Source: Amaranthus tricolor (taxonomy: Eukaryota; Streptophyta; Magnoliopsida; Caryophyllales; Amaranthaceae). From it: 64,000 bases of DNA. The position numbers and the translations under genes are program-made. The stretch is from the NCBI RefSeq assembly GCF_026212465.1, contig NC_080049.1:35322885-35386884 (forward strand), given 5' to 3'. Below the pieces are notes generated by a model. It did no database searches and had not been told where the DNA came from. It saw only the letters and a list, made by a program, of their open reading frames with translations. Below, in pieces: positions 1 through 11,500 of this stretch; position 1 is the stretch's first letter; each line of letters begins with the position of its first letter.

Positions 1-570
1 GAGCATTGGGATGCGGCATTACGTGTTGTCCGCTATCTCAAAGGTTCTTCTGGTCAAGGTATACTTCTTCCCTCTAGCTGTGACTTACATCTTGTTGGAT
101 GGTGCGACTCTGACTGGGCTAGTTGCCCTCTTACTCGTCGCTCATTGACTGGATGGATTGTGTTTCTTGGTGGTTCTCCAATTTCTTGGAAAACCAAGAA
201 ACAACATACGGTTTCTCGTTCGTCGGTTGAGGCTGAATATCGTTCAATGGCTTCTATCACTTGTGAACTCAAATGGCTAAAGGGTCTGCTTTCTAGTTTG
301 GGTGTTGATCATTCTGCTCCTATGATGTTGTACTGTGATAGTAAGTCTGCTTTGCATATTGCCCAGAATCCTGTTTTTCATGAGCGGACGAAACATATCG
401 AGGTTGATTGCCATTACATACGGGATGCGATTCAGGAGGGTCTTCTTTCTACTTCTCATGTTTCTACGCATGAGCAGTTGGGTGATATCTTTACTAAAGC
501 TTTGGGTCAACGACAGTTTACATTCCTCCTACGCAAGTTGGGCATTTGTGATCCGTCTGCTCCAACTTGA
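1..570 (+). CDS. Ty1/copia Pol C-terminus (RNase H), 5' truncated by window edge
   Basis: The frame is open from base 1 to a TGA at 568-570 and gives about 189 residues of copia polyprotein. Visible family motifs are the GWCDSDWA stretch near residue 40, SRSSVEAEYRSM, LYCDSKSALHIA and RTKHIEVDCHYIRD, then DIFTKALG near the end. These are the acidic residues and flanks of the copia RNase H domain. The stop is followed directly by a purine tract (GAGGGGGG, 569-576) and a TG that should open the 3' LTR. No frame break is seen in the visible part, so the element may be fairly young, but gag, protease, integrase and reverse transcriptase lie outside the window. Confidence 0.95.
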   Translation, partial: EHWDAALRVVRYLKGSSGQGILLPSSCDLHLVGWCDSDWASCPLTRRSLTGWIVFLGGSPISWKTKKQHTVSRSSVEAEYRSMASITCELKWLKGLLSSLGVDHSAPMMLYCDSKSALHIAQNPVFHERTKHIEVDCHYIRDAIQEGLLSTSHVSTHEQLGDIFTKALGQRQFTFLLRKLGICDPSAPT

Positions 571-576
571 GGGGGG

Positions 577-899
577 TGTTGAACAATTTACATTTAATTT
601 CGATGTATTTTGCATTATGGGCTTTGTTTTAACTTTGGCCCAATTATTTGATTGATCATGTATATATACTCTTGATGGTTTTATGAAAGGAACAAGGGAA
701 AACACCCTAAATTTGTCAATATGACTTGGGATAAAGGGCATCAACTATCTTATTTAATCAATTTAATTTAATTACTTCACTTAATATTCACTTGAAAATA
801 GTATAAAAAATAAATATTGAAACTAATTATCTTAAATAAAGTTGGTTAAAATAAGGTCATTAATGTTTCAAACACCAAATTCATTTATTAAGTTCAACA
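577..899 (+). repeat. Candidate 3' LTR of the copia element at 1-570
   Basis: It begins TGTTGAACA right after the polypurine tract, as expected for a copia 3' LTR. A TATA-like TATATATA lies near 660-668. The end is inferred: AGTTCAACA at 891-899 gives the matching terminal inverted repeat TGTTGAA/TTCAACA. The 5' LTR and the left target duplication are outside the window, so the right boundary is unproven. Confidence 0.5.
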
Positions 900-1824
900 A
901 CTTGTATTTAGTTCAACTTGTTAAACCAATCAAGCACCTCTAATCTTATGAGCAAATGTATGATATAAATGAACAATATAAAATATTTATATCAAATATA
1001 TATGAATATATAATTATCTATGTCAATATAAATAAATAATATTGAGATTAGGGGTGAAAAATCGAAAGTTATTCTGATAAAATCTGCAAATTAACTAATT
1101 CAATCCAAGTAAAATGTTTTTCCATTTAGTATTTTTAATCTCGTTAAATTCGTCTTAATATATACCTTTTTACTATACATTTTTTAGAGTAATTTTTATA
1201 ACGTGTATTGAGTGATATTGTATCCAAAAAATTACTAATATGATTTTTTAGTATTAGTTGGTAAATGTATTTTCAGTGTTTTGGCTCACTAATATGATTT
1301 GTTAATTCAATTTCCTAATTTGGTTTGCCTCTAAGATAATATTTTTACCTAAAAGTTGGTTTTATTTGGATTTTTGGTTAAATATGGTTCGCATTGGGTT
1401 TGAGAACAACCTAAATCAAATTAAATTTGGTTTTACCAAATCATCAAACTTTCAATTTACTACGCATGGGGCACTATACTACCAATTAGTTCTTGTATTC
1501 TTTTGAGTTTGACATTTCTATTTTAATTGTTAAATTTATTATGTAACATTTTTTAGTTACAACTTACGAGATAGATTGAGGGAAGCGGAAACTTAGGTGA
1601 AAATCAAACTCAAATTTCAAAATAATATTTGCTTCAATTCAAATGAGACTATTTTGGATAAGTTTTTCGCCACTTTTTTTTTAATTTTATCAACACATCT
1701 TCACTCATTTTCTATGCATTTTAATTTTAACTAAACAATTTAATTATCTTCGCCATTTTCTAATAACAGTACAATAACATGATGATTCAAGCTTTAAGAG
1801 ACACACATATACGATTATACGATG
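900..1824. other. AT-rich intergenic stretch, no gene seen
   Basis: No coding frame or splice-bounded exon is visible. A TAGGGGTG at about 1049 resembles a hAT terminus, but no partner end was found. Confidence 0.6.
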
Positions 1825-1833
1825 ATAAATCAA

Positions 1834-2370
1834 ATGAAATTCCACGTGATGACTTTGACGTTTTGAGTTTTTCACGTGGTAACCAAAACTTTTGAAAAAA
1901 CCACGCGGTAACTCTGAGGTTTACCAAATTATTCCACTGTGATCTTTTTGCACATAAAATGTTAGCAAACGTTAATTTCTAAGTTTTAAAACTGCTGTAC
2001 GCCTATTATGTGACTCACCATTTCAAATTTCATCAGTTTTAACCTTTCCCCTCAAAATATAAACCCTAACTCACCATTTCAAGTACTATATTTGAATTTG
2101 GAGGAACAATATGATTTGGATAAAAGATGGTAGAGTTAGAGTTTATGTTATGGGGGAAAAGGTTAAACTGATAGAATTTGAAAAAACTAGTTGCATAAAT
2201 AGCGTACAACAACCTTAAAGCTTTGAAATTAACGTTTGCTAACATTTTATGTGCAAAAAGGTTACGGTAGAACACTTTAGTAAAGCTCAAAGTTACCACG
2301 TGAATTTTTTAAAAGTTTTGGTTACCACGTGGAAAAATCAAAACCTCATAATTACGACGTGGAATTTCCC
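1834..2370. mobile_element. Foldback MULE-type MITE (537 bp), 9-bp TSD
   Basis: The element is nearly one long inverted repeat. About 220 bp from the left end (GAAATTCCACGTGATGAC..., with CACGTGGTAACCAAAACTTT inside) is repeated in reverse complement from 2370 leftwards. A short spacer separates the arms. The direct repeat ATAAATCAA flanks it at 1825-1833 and 2371-2379; the match runs on two bases (AT), so the left border is ambiguous by 2 bp. A 9-bp duplication and long TIRs are the Mutator-like signature. It has no transposase. A second, older copy lies at 53467-53851. Confidence 0.85.
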
Positions 2371-2381
2371 ATAAATCAAAT

Positions 2382-3238
2382 ATGAGATAAAAAAATTAAT
2401 TTCTATTTTCATCATATTTTATTAATTCTAATTTTCATAATCTAAATCTAAATCAAAATTTTGTAGAAATAATTTTCAAAACGTTTCATTCACTTCTCCT
2501 AAAATGAAATACAGAGACAGTTGCACTCATTCTCTCACTTTCTGGGAAGATTGATTGTTGGTCAGCAGAATACAGCTTCTCTTCTTCACGTCACTTTCTC
2601 TCTCTTAAGATTCTCATCTTAATAAAGCTTTCTACTTTCTTTTTTTTTTTGGTAAGGAAATAATAAAGCTTTCAACTTTGAATGGCTCTTCTTCCTTCTT
2701 ACAATACTATATTTTCTTCAATTTTTGCACATTTTTATTAGTTTTTTGTGTATAATTAAATAAATAAGAGTAACCCATTTCTCCCCATCTTACCTCATAA
2801 TAAGTCTTTTTCTTCATTTAGACTTGTTTGCTAGTCTTCATTCAACATTCTCGTCTACAGTTTGGTGTTCTTATTATATTTGTTTGTACAATCAATTCAA
2901 TTTTCTTCCTTTTTCAATTCTTGTAGTATAATCTTATGTTCAACAGGTTTACTTGTTCAATGTTCTATATGTTTCTTTTACTGGGTCATTTTCATATCTA
3001 TCTTTAGATTTTTTCCTCTTCTAGGAATATATACTTGGTCTAGGGTTTTGGGTTAGAAAAAGGTGGGCTATTTTTTAGATTTTTCAATCAAAAAGATTGA
3101 ATTTTTAGCTATTTATGCTTGTACCCAGAATTTTTCTTCTTTAGTATGGCTTTCCTGGAAGATTCCCATAATGGGCTTTGATGAATTAGTTTGACAAAAA
3201 AATTGGTAGTTTTTTTTAGGGGGAAGGGGGTTAGTGAG
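2382..3238 (+). promoter_or_regulatory. Upstream region and probable 5' leader of MKP1
   Basis: The stretch is pyrimidine-rich, with CTTCTC/TCTCTC runs at about 2575-2640 and 2690-2890, as in plant promoters and 5' leaders. A specific TATA box or leader intron cannot be fixed without transcript data. Confidence 0.4.
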
Positions 3239-5359
3239 ATGTTAGGTGCTGGGGAGGAAGAGAGGAAAGCCAATGCTCGGAGAACTTATCTAAGATCAGT
3301 TTCATGGACTGATAGATCACCTAATAAACCTAACCCTTCTTACCCTAGAGCTCAACCGAGTTCGAAAGCTCGATCTTGCTTGCCGCCTCTTCAACCTCTT
3401 TCGATTTCGAGGCGAAATGTGGAGGAGTGGCCTAAGGCAGGATCAGATGATCTAGGGGTTTGGCCTCAGCCTACAACCCCTGGAGGAAGAAGTGATGGTT
3501 GGTTGAGGGAAAAACCGAGTGGGAGCACAAAATTAGATGTGCCTGGTAGAGAGTTTGAGTCTAATAAAGATAGGCTCGCCTTTTATGAGAAGGAATGCTC
3601 AAGGATATTGGAGCATATATACTTGGGGAGTGAAGCTGTAGCGAAAAATCGTGAGATTTTGAGGCAACATGAGATAACTCATGTGCTCAATTGTGTTGGG
3701 TTTGTTTGCCCTGAGTTCTTCAAAGGTGATCTTGTGTACAAGACACTTTGGTTGCAGGATAGACCGTCGGAGGACATAACTAGTATCCTCTATGATGTAT
3801 TTGATTATTTCGAGGATGTTAGGGAACAAGGCGGACGAGTTTTGGTCCATTGTTGCCAAGGTGTGTCTCGATCAACCTCCCTGGTCATTGCATACCTTAT
3901 GTGGAAGCGACGACAAAGCTTTGACGATGCATTTCAGTATGTCAAGGCAGCTCGAGGAGTGACGAATCCCAACATGGGGTTTGCTTGTCAGCTTCTTCAG
4001 TGTCAAAAGAGAGTTCATGCCATGCCTGTCAGTCCTAATTCTATGTTGAGGATGTACAGAATGGCTCCTCACTCTCCATACGATCCACTTCATCTTGTAC
4101 CCAAGATGGTGCACCATCCTAGTAAACTTGGGCTCGACTCTCGTGGGGCATTTGTCATTCATATCCCATCAGCTATATATATCTGGATTGGAAAGTACTG
4201 CAGTTCAGTGATGTCAAACAACGCCCGTGTGGCTGCTCAGCAAGTTATTAAATATGAGAGGGCACAAGGACCTATTTTGACAATAAAGGAGGGTAAAGAG
4301 CCGCCTGAGTTTTGGGATACTCTTTCTAGTGGAGAAATTCTAAAAGAGGTTTCTGAAGTGTTAGAGACTATAGAGGATAAGCCTTCTGCTAGTGGAAGGA
4401 TTACTGATCTTGGGACCAGGAAAGTTGATGAATATGATCAGGATTTTGAGATCTTCCACAAGGCACTTACTGGCGGGGTCGTTCCCCCTTTTACATCGTC
4501 GGGTTCTGCATCCGAGACCCGTCTTCCTGCTCTAGAAAACGGTTGGAGTAGATTAAGAAAGAAATTCGAGAATGGTATTATGAAGGGATTTCTCTTGTCA
4601 CCTATTACTGTTCCGAATACTCGATTCAGTCACGAATGTGAACAGATAATCGACACTCGACTTATAGAAGAACCGATTTCTCCCACTGCTCACTTGCTGC
4701 AGTGTACCCCTGATTCTAACTTATCCAAAGCTAGCTTACCCGTTAAAGATGGTAGTAATGAAGAGTGTGCCAAGTATCAAGCTGATTCGACGTTCTTATT
4801 ACCTAGTCCTTGTAGCTCACCAGACTCTTTATCTCCTTATCCAGAAAACAGTCCTGCATTCAATTCTAAATCCCCTTCTCTTTCCCCTTCAACTTCAGAA
4901 TATTCTAGCCCTTTTACCTTTTCGCCTTCCTCTTCAAATTGGTCTGATTCGACCAACGCCTCCTCTCAACCTTCACCCTCGGGGGTGGAATTTTCTGATC
5001 ACATGTGTACTAGAAATCCCACCTCTCCCAAAACTGATTGTCTACTTAAGAAAGGGACTTCAGGATCATGTATGGATGCATTTTCTGCTATAACCGATTG
5101 GAAATCCATGAATTTCTGTTCCTCTTGTAGAGGAAATTCTCCTTCAATAGCGGAACGCAGGGGAAGCAGTCCACCTACGTTGATGTTACGGCCTACAACT
5201 GATTCGAATCGTGCTACCAATACCTTGGTTAGATCATGGTCCTTTTCTCTTCCAGGCTTGGGCGATGAGATCAGTACTGAAATCGAGAACATGGAGCCAG
5301 AACATGGGACAAATGCTGAATCAAATACTGATGAGCTAATGTCAGAAGCAGGTAACTGA
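3239..5359 (+). CDS. MKP1: MAP kinase phosphatase 1 (dual-specificity phosphatase)
   Basis: Predicted 706 residues in one exon, starting at the ATG that opens MLGAGEEERKANARR. The frame is open 16 codons further up without an ATG. The dual-specificity phosphatase domain spans about residues 120-260. Its signature is HCCQGVSRS, with catalytic Cys205 and Arg211, and a likely general acid Asp174 in WLQDRPSED. A gelsolin-like segment follows at about 290-370 (GAFVIHIPSAIYIWIGKYC), then a Ser/Pro-rich region (about 540-600) and a conserved-looking tail RSWSFSLPGLGDE. Phosphatase, gelsolin-like segment and Ser-rich tail in this order are typical of plant MKP1, which inactivates stress and immunity MAP kinases in the cytosol. 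The last codons carry a possible splice donor (AG|GTAACT at 5351/5352). Splicing to an acceptor at 6685-6686 would change the end only to ...SEADQ-stop. Confidence 0.93.
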   Translation: MLGAGEEERKANARRTYLRSVSWTDRSPNKPNPSYPRAQPSSKARSCLPPLQPLSISRRNVEEWPKAGSDDLGVWPQPTTPGGRSDGWLREKPSGSTKLDVPGREFESNKDRLAFYEKECSRILEHIYLGSEAVAKNREILRQHEITHVLNCVGFVCPEFFKGDLVYKTLWLQDRPSEDITSILYDVFDYFEDVREQGGRVLVHCCQGVSRSTSLVIAYLMWKRRQSFDDAFQYVKAARGVTNPNMGFACQLLQCQKRVHAMPVSPNSMLRMYRMAPHSPYDPLHLVPKMVHHPSKLGLDSRGAFVIHIPSAIYIWIGKYCSSVMSNNARVAAQQVIKYERAQGPILTIKEGKEPPEFWDTLSSGEILKEVSEVLETIEDKPSASGRITDLGTRKVDEYDQDFEIFHKALTGGVVPPFTSSGSASETRLPALENGWSRLRKKFENGIMKGFLLSPITVPNTRFSHECEQIIDTRLIEEPISPTAHLLQCTPDSNLSKASLPVKDGSNEECAKYQADSTFLLPSPCSSPDSLSPYPENSPAFNSKSPSLSPSTSEYSSPFTFSPSSSNWSDSTNASSQPSPSGVEFSDHMCTRNPTSPKTDCLLKKGTSGSCMDAFSAITDWKSMNFCSSCRGNSPSIAERRGSSPPTLMLRPTTDSNRATNTLVRSWSFSLPGLGDEISTEIENMEPEHGTNAESNTDELMSEAGN

Positions 5360-6045
5360 TTTCGATTTCTGTGTACTATTTCACCTTATTGTAATTATAT
5401 GCTATTCAGAAAATTGGCGAAACGGTGCAAGCCACTTGTAAAATTCCATTGCAATAGATTTATGAAGTTCTGAGATTGAAATAAGATAGGAAGAAACATT
5501 CAATTGGTAGTGATGATTGCAAAAATTATGATTGACTGCTTCCATGACGTTCATGATCTTGACTTTTGATAATTAAGTATTGGTTATCTCATCACTAATT
5601 ACATGTACCTTGTTTTAGTTTAATAATGCATCATGTATATGTTTCCAACAACTATAAGCATCAAGGTGTATTTAAAATACTTTTTAAACCAAGTTGATCC
5701 TAGAGAATTTTTGGCATGATTGACATAGTTCTTGGATTATGCATTTTTTATTGAACATCCATGTTGATTGAAGTAGATGTTCCAATCTCGATAACATTGT
5801 ATTATCCCAATCCATTATATGGCTCTCATTTGAACCCCACTTATGCGGGTTTAGGGGTCAGATGTACGCAACCTTACTTGTGATAATAAAAGGTTGTTTT
5901 CCATTGACCCTTAATAGCAGCAAATTATCTTATGCTATTTTACAGAAATATGATGTGCTCATGATTCAAGGAGTTATTTTTTTATAATCCATTATAATCA
6001 AAAAGATATATTTCAAATTTCAGAAATATCCTCTTGTTAAAATAA
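5360..6045 (+). other. 3' flank or last intron of MKP1
   Basis: Noncoding, AT-rich. It is 3' UTR if the CDS ends at 5359, or part of a last intron if the donor at 5352 is used. It contains the retroposon tail described at 5780-5925. Confidence 0.5.
5780..5925 (-). repeat. Plant SINE/LINE-like 3' tail, decayed
   Basis: Read on the minus strand it has the sentence-like pattern seen in many dispersed plant retroposon tails: an AACAACCT segment, AAGGTTGCGTACAT, CTGACCCCTAAACCCGC, AAGTGGGG, then GGGATAATACAATG. No promoter boxes or target duplication could be delimited. Family assignment is from recall of the motif order. Confidence 0.4.
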
Positions 6046-6339
6046 GGAAAAATTACCCGGAATAAAACAACTTTTTGCTTATTTTCCTACAATAATACCA
6101 ACTTTTGATTAACACGAATAATACCAACTTCGGGGATTTTTCCTAGAATATCCCTAACTTGTCAAAAATTAAACTATAAGAAATTATATGACAAAAAAAT
6201 GGTAAATTTGCTAATAAATTAAAGTTGGTATTATTTTAGGAAAAAAATATGTTAAGTTGGTGTTATTCATGATTAATTAAAAGTTGGTATTATTGTAGGG
6301 AAATTAACAAAAATTTGTATTTTTCACGGTAATTTTTCC
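6046..6339. mobile_element. MULE-type MITE (294 bp) with exact 9-bp TSD
   Basis: TIRs of roughly 70-80 bp begin GGAAAAATTACC at both ends and share ACAATAATACCAACTTTT. The direct repeat TTAAAATAA is exact at 6037-6045 and 6340-6348. It has no coding content. Length and duplication size fit a Mutator-derived MITE. If MKP1 has a last intron, this element sits in it. Confidence 0.9.
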
Positions 6340-7082
6340 TTAAAATAATTCTTGAATAACCTTAGGTCCTACATATATCCAGAGTATCAAAATTATTGCC
6401 TAAGGGATTGGACCAAGTCAAAAGGCCAAGTATGCTCATTAGATATCTTGTGTTTGAATTGTTCTTTGATTACTTGATTGGAGTAGTTGGGGTTTGTAAT
6501 CTAGTTAAATGAGGGTAGTTGAGAAAGGTGCAGCTGTTTACTAATTTGGTACTATTATGGATATTGGTCTTTGTTAACAAACTCGTAGAAATTACTGCGT
6601 TGCTGATTCAAAGTTTTTCGTTTTTGATTTTGTTATTAGAGCTTGCATCGTGTTGGTTACTAAACATCGTTTACGTATTCATGCAGATCAGTAGAGATAA
6701 AAGGCGAAGAACGTCTGAACATGGGTCCTAACTTGAAGCTCTTACTCTAATGTTAGAAGTTTCGGCATCCCTTGCAATGCCATAACCTCGATCCTTGCTT
6801 TTTAGACGATGTTAAGATAAATCTGAATTCTCGTACGTCTGTAGAATATATATATATATTTATATATGTATATGTATATAAGAGATACGCTCCTTGTTGT
6901 ATACTGAAACGATTGGCAAATCAAAGCCACAGTGCAATAAGAGAACACTTTTTGCTTTGTTGTAGGGGATGTAAATGATAGCACACAAGGTGCTTGCTTT
7001 TACAAATTCTAAGGAACAGCCGTTGTATTTGTAGTATAATAGATCGTAGCTGTGTACTTCTATTTTGTACTACTAAATACTA

Positions 7083-7275
7083 CTCCCTTTTATTCAACAC
7101 AAATGTTCTATTTACTTTTACGATACTATTCATCTCTTACTCTTAATTTGTATTTTATTATTAATCTAGAATTATTCGTATCAACTTTTCATAATTTAGA
7201 GATATTAAGGATTAAAAAAATCCATTGGATAAAGTACATAAAGCAAATGGAACACTTATGGTGAATAGGAGGGAG
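7083..7275. mobile_element. Stowaway-like MITE (193 bp), TA TSD
   Basis: The ends are CTCCCTTTTATTCAACACAA on the left and the reverse complement of CTCCCTCCTATTCACCATAA on the right. TA dinucleotides flank it at 7081-7082 and 7276-7277. These termini and the TA duplication are typical of Tc1/mariner Stowaway MITEs. Confidence 0.85.
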
Positions 7276-7386
7276 TACTAATTGTGATTATCATTTTAGA
7301 GGTGTATGCTTTCCTTATGTAATCTCAGATGTATACAGCTCAAATTATGAACGGCGTTTTCTTCCAAGGAAAATGCGTAATATTGA

Positions 7387-7813
7387 TTTCCTCCATTTTT
7401 TAAAGTTGTTTCAATTCATTTTGGGTTGTTTTATTTCATGTTCTTTTAAAGAACCTTTCTATTGTATATTATAAATTTTGGACAAAATTAACATTGTCCA
7501 TCTCCATTTTAATATTTTAATAATGCTTATGATCTCCATATATCTTCCACTAATTTCATTTTAACATTTTTATATTGCATATGATTTCACATGTTTTCCA
7601 CTAACTTTATAAAAATATTTTTTTAAATAGTTGTGATCCTTATTTTTTTTCCACTAACTCTCTTTTAATATGTTTATAAAGTTTATGGTACTTACTTTTT
7701 CTCCATTAAATTTATTATTTAATAAAATAATATATTCATCAACTAAAAGATTCTATTATTTTTAATTCTCGTGAACATTCTTTGTCAAATTTTTTTTTAA
7801 GAATTGGAGGAAG
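7387..7813. mobile_element. Probable second mariner-type MITE, decayed
   Basis: The left end TTTCCTCCATTTTTTAAAG pairs with the right end, whose reverse complement is CTTCCTCCAATTCTTAAAA. TA follows on the right; the left flank is GA, so the target duplication is not intact. The interior is AT-rich and noncoding. Confidence 0.5.
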
Positions 7814-8508
7814 TAATAGTTAAAAGTCGAAATACTAATAAGCCGACTAATTAATTAATGTGACTTGTGAGGTACAATATCATCCTCATGATTATACCCA
7901 GTGTATCCCACACATTAAAAACTATGATTAGAGTCTAGAAAGAAAAGGAAGACAACAACTCATAAACAGAAACGAGAGCACGGTTAAAGAGTACTCGAGG
8001 TTTAATCAGGATATATGGCTAGAAGTTGCACCAAGTTACAAGCGAATTTGAAATTGATAGATACAAAAACTATTTTGATTTCTCACGTTAGGAAGTGCTT
8101 GTTTTCAATTTTCCCATGAAAAAGAAAAATCAAAATATCCAAATCTACATTGTGGACAGATAAATGTGACAATTCAATTTCGCCTGATCTGAGTTGCAAT
8201 TTCAACTTGTATTCCGAGATAAATACAATGAAGGCCAATCAAAAAAGATTTAGACGAAATTCGGTTCTAGTGTTTTTTTTGGCCCATGGATCAAGTCGAC
8301 TGTACATATCATTGATGCAAGTTCGATAGATACATTAAGATACAAAGCCAATGGCGCAGGAAGCACATCGACATTTAGATTCAAAAACCAACCCCCAAAA
8401 GATTACCGCAAAGAAAATAGACATGCAGGGAGACCAGAGGCTCACGGTTCCAGATTAGAGGCTTTGCCAAAATTTCATGGTCTACCTTTTGTTGGTTCAT
8501 ACACCATT
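7814..8508 (-). other. 3' flank of coilin, no other gene seen
   Basis: Noncoding sequence downstream of the coilin stop, presumably including its 3' UTR and polyadenylation region. No further feature was recognised. Confidence 0.5.
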
Positions 8509-11500
8509 TTATGCTCTTAACATGGTCATTGTAGAGCCAAGTGAACGGCTTTTCAAGGTTCTGTGCGACCACGATTGCTTGGCCGAACTCTGTTTCTTGT
8601 TCCAGTTATCCTCTTGTGTAAGCTGTGCTTTCTTTGCAGTCAATGCGTCGCTTATCTCTTCCCATACATCTTTCTTCCCATTTACTGTCAATGAGTCAAT
8701 CAATTATATGCCAGTCAATTACGATGGATATTTAATGCTTCAACAAAATCACAAGATCACCAAAATAAATTACGATGGATGAGTTAAATTTGAAACAGTT
8801 TATTTCAGGTCTAAGCATACCAGGCGTAGCAGGGGTTTGTAGCTGTTGGTTGTCAGTTTCTGATGCGCCTTTACTCATTTCTGAAGGGACAAAAGTACCA
8901 TTTGCAGCAGGGAGTACAGTTCCCTCTGATTGAATGGAATCACTACGCTTCACAATACGCACATTTACAAGAGAAGGGAAATCAATCTGCAAAATATGAC
9001 AAGTGTTGACATACCCGTGAGAAAGACTGTCTGATTGTAGTTTGAGTTCACTTGAGTTCATATAACATGAATACTGATGATCTTAAGGCCAAGAACATCC
9101 AGCAGTTGCAACACAATATATCATGCATCAAAATATCCAATCACGGACTAAACAAAAAAGTTAAAATTTTCCCGAATATGGTCTTCCGTAAAAACAATGG
9201 ATTAAAACTGGTGAATGAATCTTTGTCCTTGAAACTGTGATAGGCAAGCGGTTGAAAATTCAAAAGGGCGATCAAGAAACCCATCTGGCTGAAGTAAATG
9301 ACAAAACGTATTCACTTCATTCATTACACAAATACACAATAAAGTATAACATACATTTTGAAAGGTTCTCTTTGTAAAGTGTGAACAAAAAAGTTAGGTC
9401 AGAAAAATTTGAATTCGAATATCTAAAGTAAACAAAAGTAGTGCGTGTGACACAACTTAGATGCATACAAAACTTCAGGAAAGAAAGACTCCTAAACTTT
9501 GGCAGAATTCAATTTAGTTTGTTTCTAAAAGCTAGTACCTCTAAGGACCCATCTTCATTGTAGAAAGAAGGTTGCGGAGGTTGTCCACAGTCATCATCAT
9601 CAGCATGATCTTTGACAGCCCTTTTTGGAAGGTTAAGTGGGTATTGTGCTTCTGGAACCAGCATAGTTTTATTCGACTCTTGATCAAACGAAGTGATTTT
9701 TCCGACCTGAAGGGAGAACTTCTCATCAGAAAAAGACCATGAATAATTACAAGGCAATAGCAAAAAAAAAAAAAAAAAAAAGAATCCTACCCGGAATGAA
9801 GTTAGCTCTGGGCACCAAGATGATGACAGCTCCAACAAACGATACGCAATGACATCTCCCACCTGCCATGTGAAAGCAGTAGAACTCAAGATACGAATTA
9901 AAAAGACAGACTGGTTGTTAATTGCTTAGTCCCAAATCATGCATCAAAATCTTCAACAGTTAAACATGCTCAAAATCTTGATAGTACTCACTAAACCTGT
10001 CCAATCGGTCATTTTTGTAGTATTAAGATTTACACTTTCTTTTGAACACATAAATGAAACTGAAGAAATAAATTTTAAAAAAAGGTCTACAAGTGGAATC
10101 ATTTTCGTTTCCAATAATTTCATACAATAGTTACTACCTCAAGCAATAAATTATAAACCTTTCATATTCCATCCATCAACGCTGCTTCAGTGAGATGCCA
10201 AATTCACCTCTTTGCATAGTAATGTTAGAAATTAGAATTGAGCATCACAGCTCCCATGATATTAATAATGTTAAAACAAACAAATGTTAGGGAGTCTACA
10301 TCAAAGAAACAAACCTTCGGCAAATCAGTTAAAGGCATGAACTTTTCAAATTCCAAAGAAACATCATTAGGCTTTCTTCCAGAAGCTCCAGTACTAGAAG
10401 CGCAGGCGCTGCGATCCCTTGGTTGTTTCCAGGAGGAAGATGGTTGCCCCGTGATAGCTCTTGAACTAGAAGCATGGCCATTATAATCTCGTGATTCCTT
10501 CCAAGAGACTGGTTGGTTCTCCTTACCCCAGTTCTTAGCTTTCCTTTTATTTGTAATCTCGCTCCAGCAAGATGTTTCCTGAAATATATCCATATTTTGA
10601 AATATAGATAAGTAACAAACCCAGCTAGTGATAATCAAAGCAGGTAGAGCATAGAATAAGGTGATAGTTGCAAGAGCTTGAAACAAAGTTATTAAACCAA
10701 ACCACAAAAGAAATCAGGAAGGAACAATAGATATAGCTTCTAAATTCAAGCATGCAAACGTCAGACTTTTTATATTGAAGGTTAATCAAAATGGTTCCTT
10801 TTTTATGCATAATAAGAAAAAACTTCAAAAATATAACTATTGCAAAATTATTTAATATGAAGGGAGAGGGACAGAGTAAAAAAAATGCAGGACAATAAGT
10901 ATCACTTCTAAAACATAAATACGAAAAAGAAACAGACAATGGAAAGAGACTGAAAAATAGGTAAATGAATATCAGGTAATTGCACCATACCCATGTCATT
11001 TTATCCTTGTCAACACCCCAAACATTCTTCTTAGCTGTGTGACCTTCCCAAGCCTTTTTTCCGATTGACTGAAGATCCGAACCATTTGCTCCTTGGTTTT
11101 TTTGAACATAACCATTCCTTTTTTTATTCTTCTGAACACCCCAACCATTTGCTTCTTTATTCTTTTGAACATCCCAATCACTTACTTTTTGACTCTTCTG
11201 AAGATCCCAACCACTTGCTTCTTCATTTTTATTCAAATCCTTTGCTGTAACCAAAATATTGTTTTGTGAGCTAGAAAGGCATACATTCCCAAAATAGGAA
11301 ATTTTCATAAGCAACTTACCATACCGAACTGTTACCAAAATTATGAGTAACTATAATTTATGCAATCGTAATAATTATAGTTGATGGGCATTAATGAAAT
11401 TTTAAATGGAAACAAAAAACGTTGTAACGGTAAAATATCGTTGTAACGGCGAAATAACGGTCGTTACTCGTTACATAACGTTCAACGCAACATTTTAACC

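Noticed and set aside
2066..2299. 77-codon minus-strand frame
   Set aside because: It is one arm of the foldback MITE; the frame comes from the inverted repeat.
7814..8508. Possible separate gene on the plus strand before coilin
   Set aside because: Frames here are short and overlap the coilin 3' end; splicing of coilin explains the conserved part.
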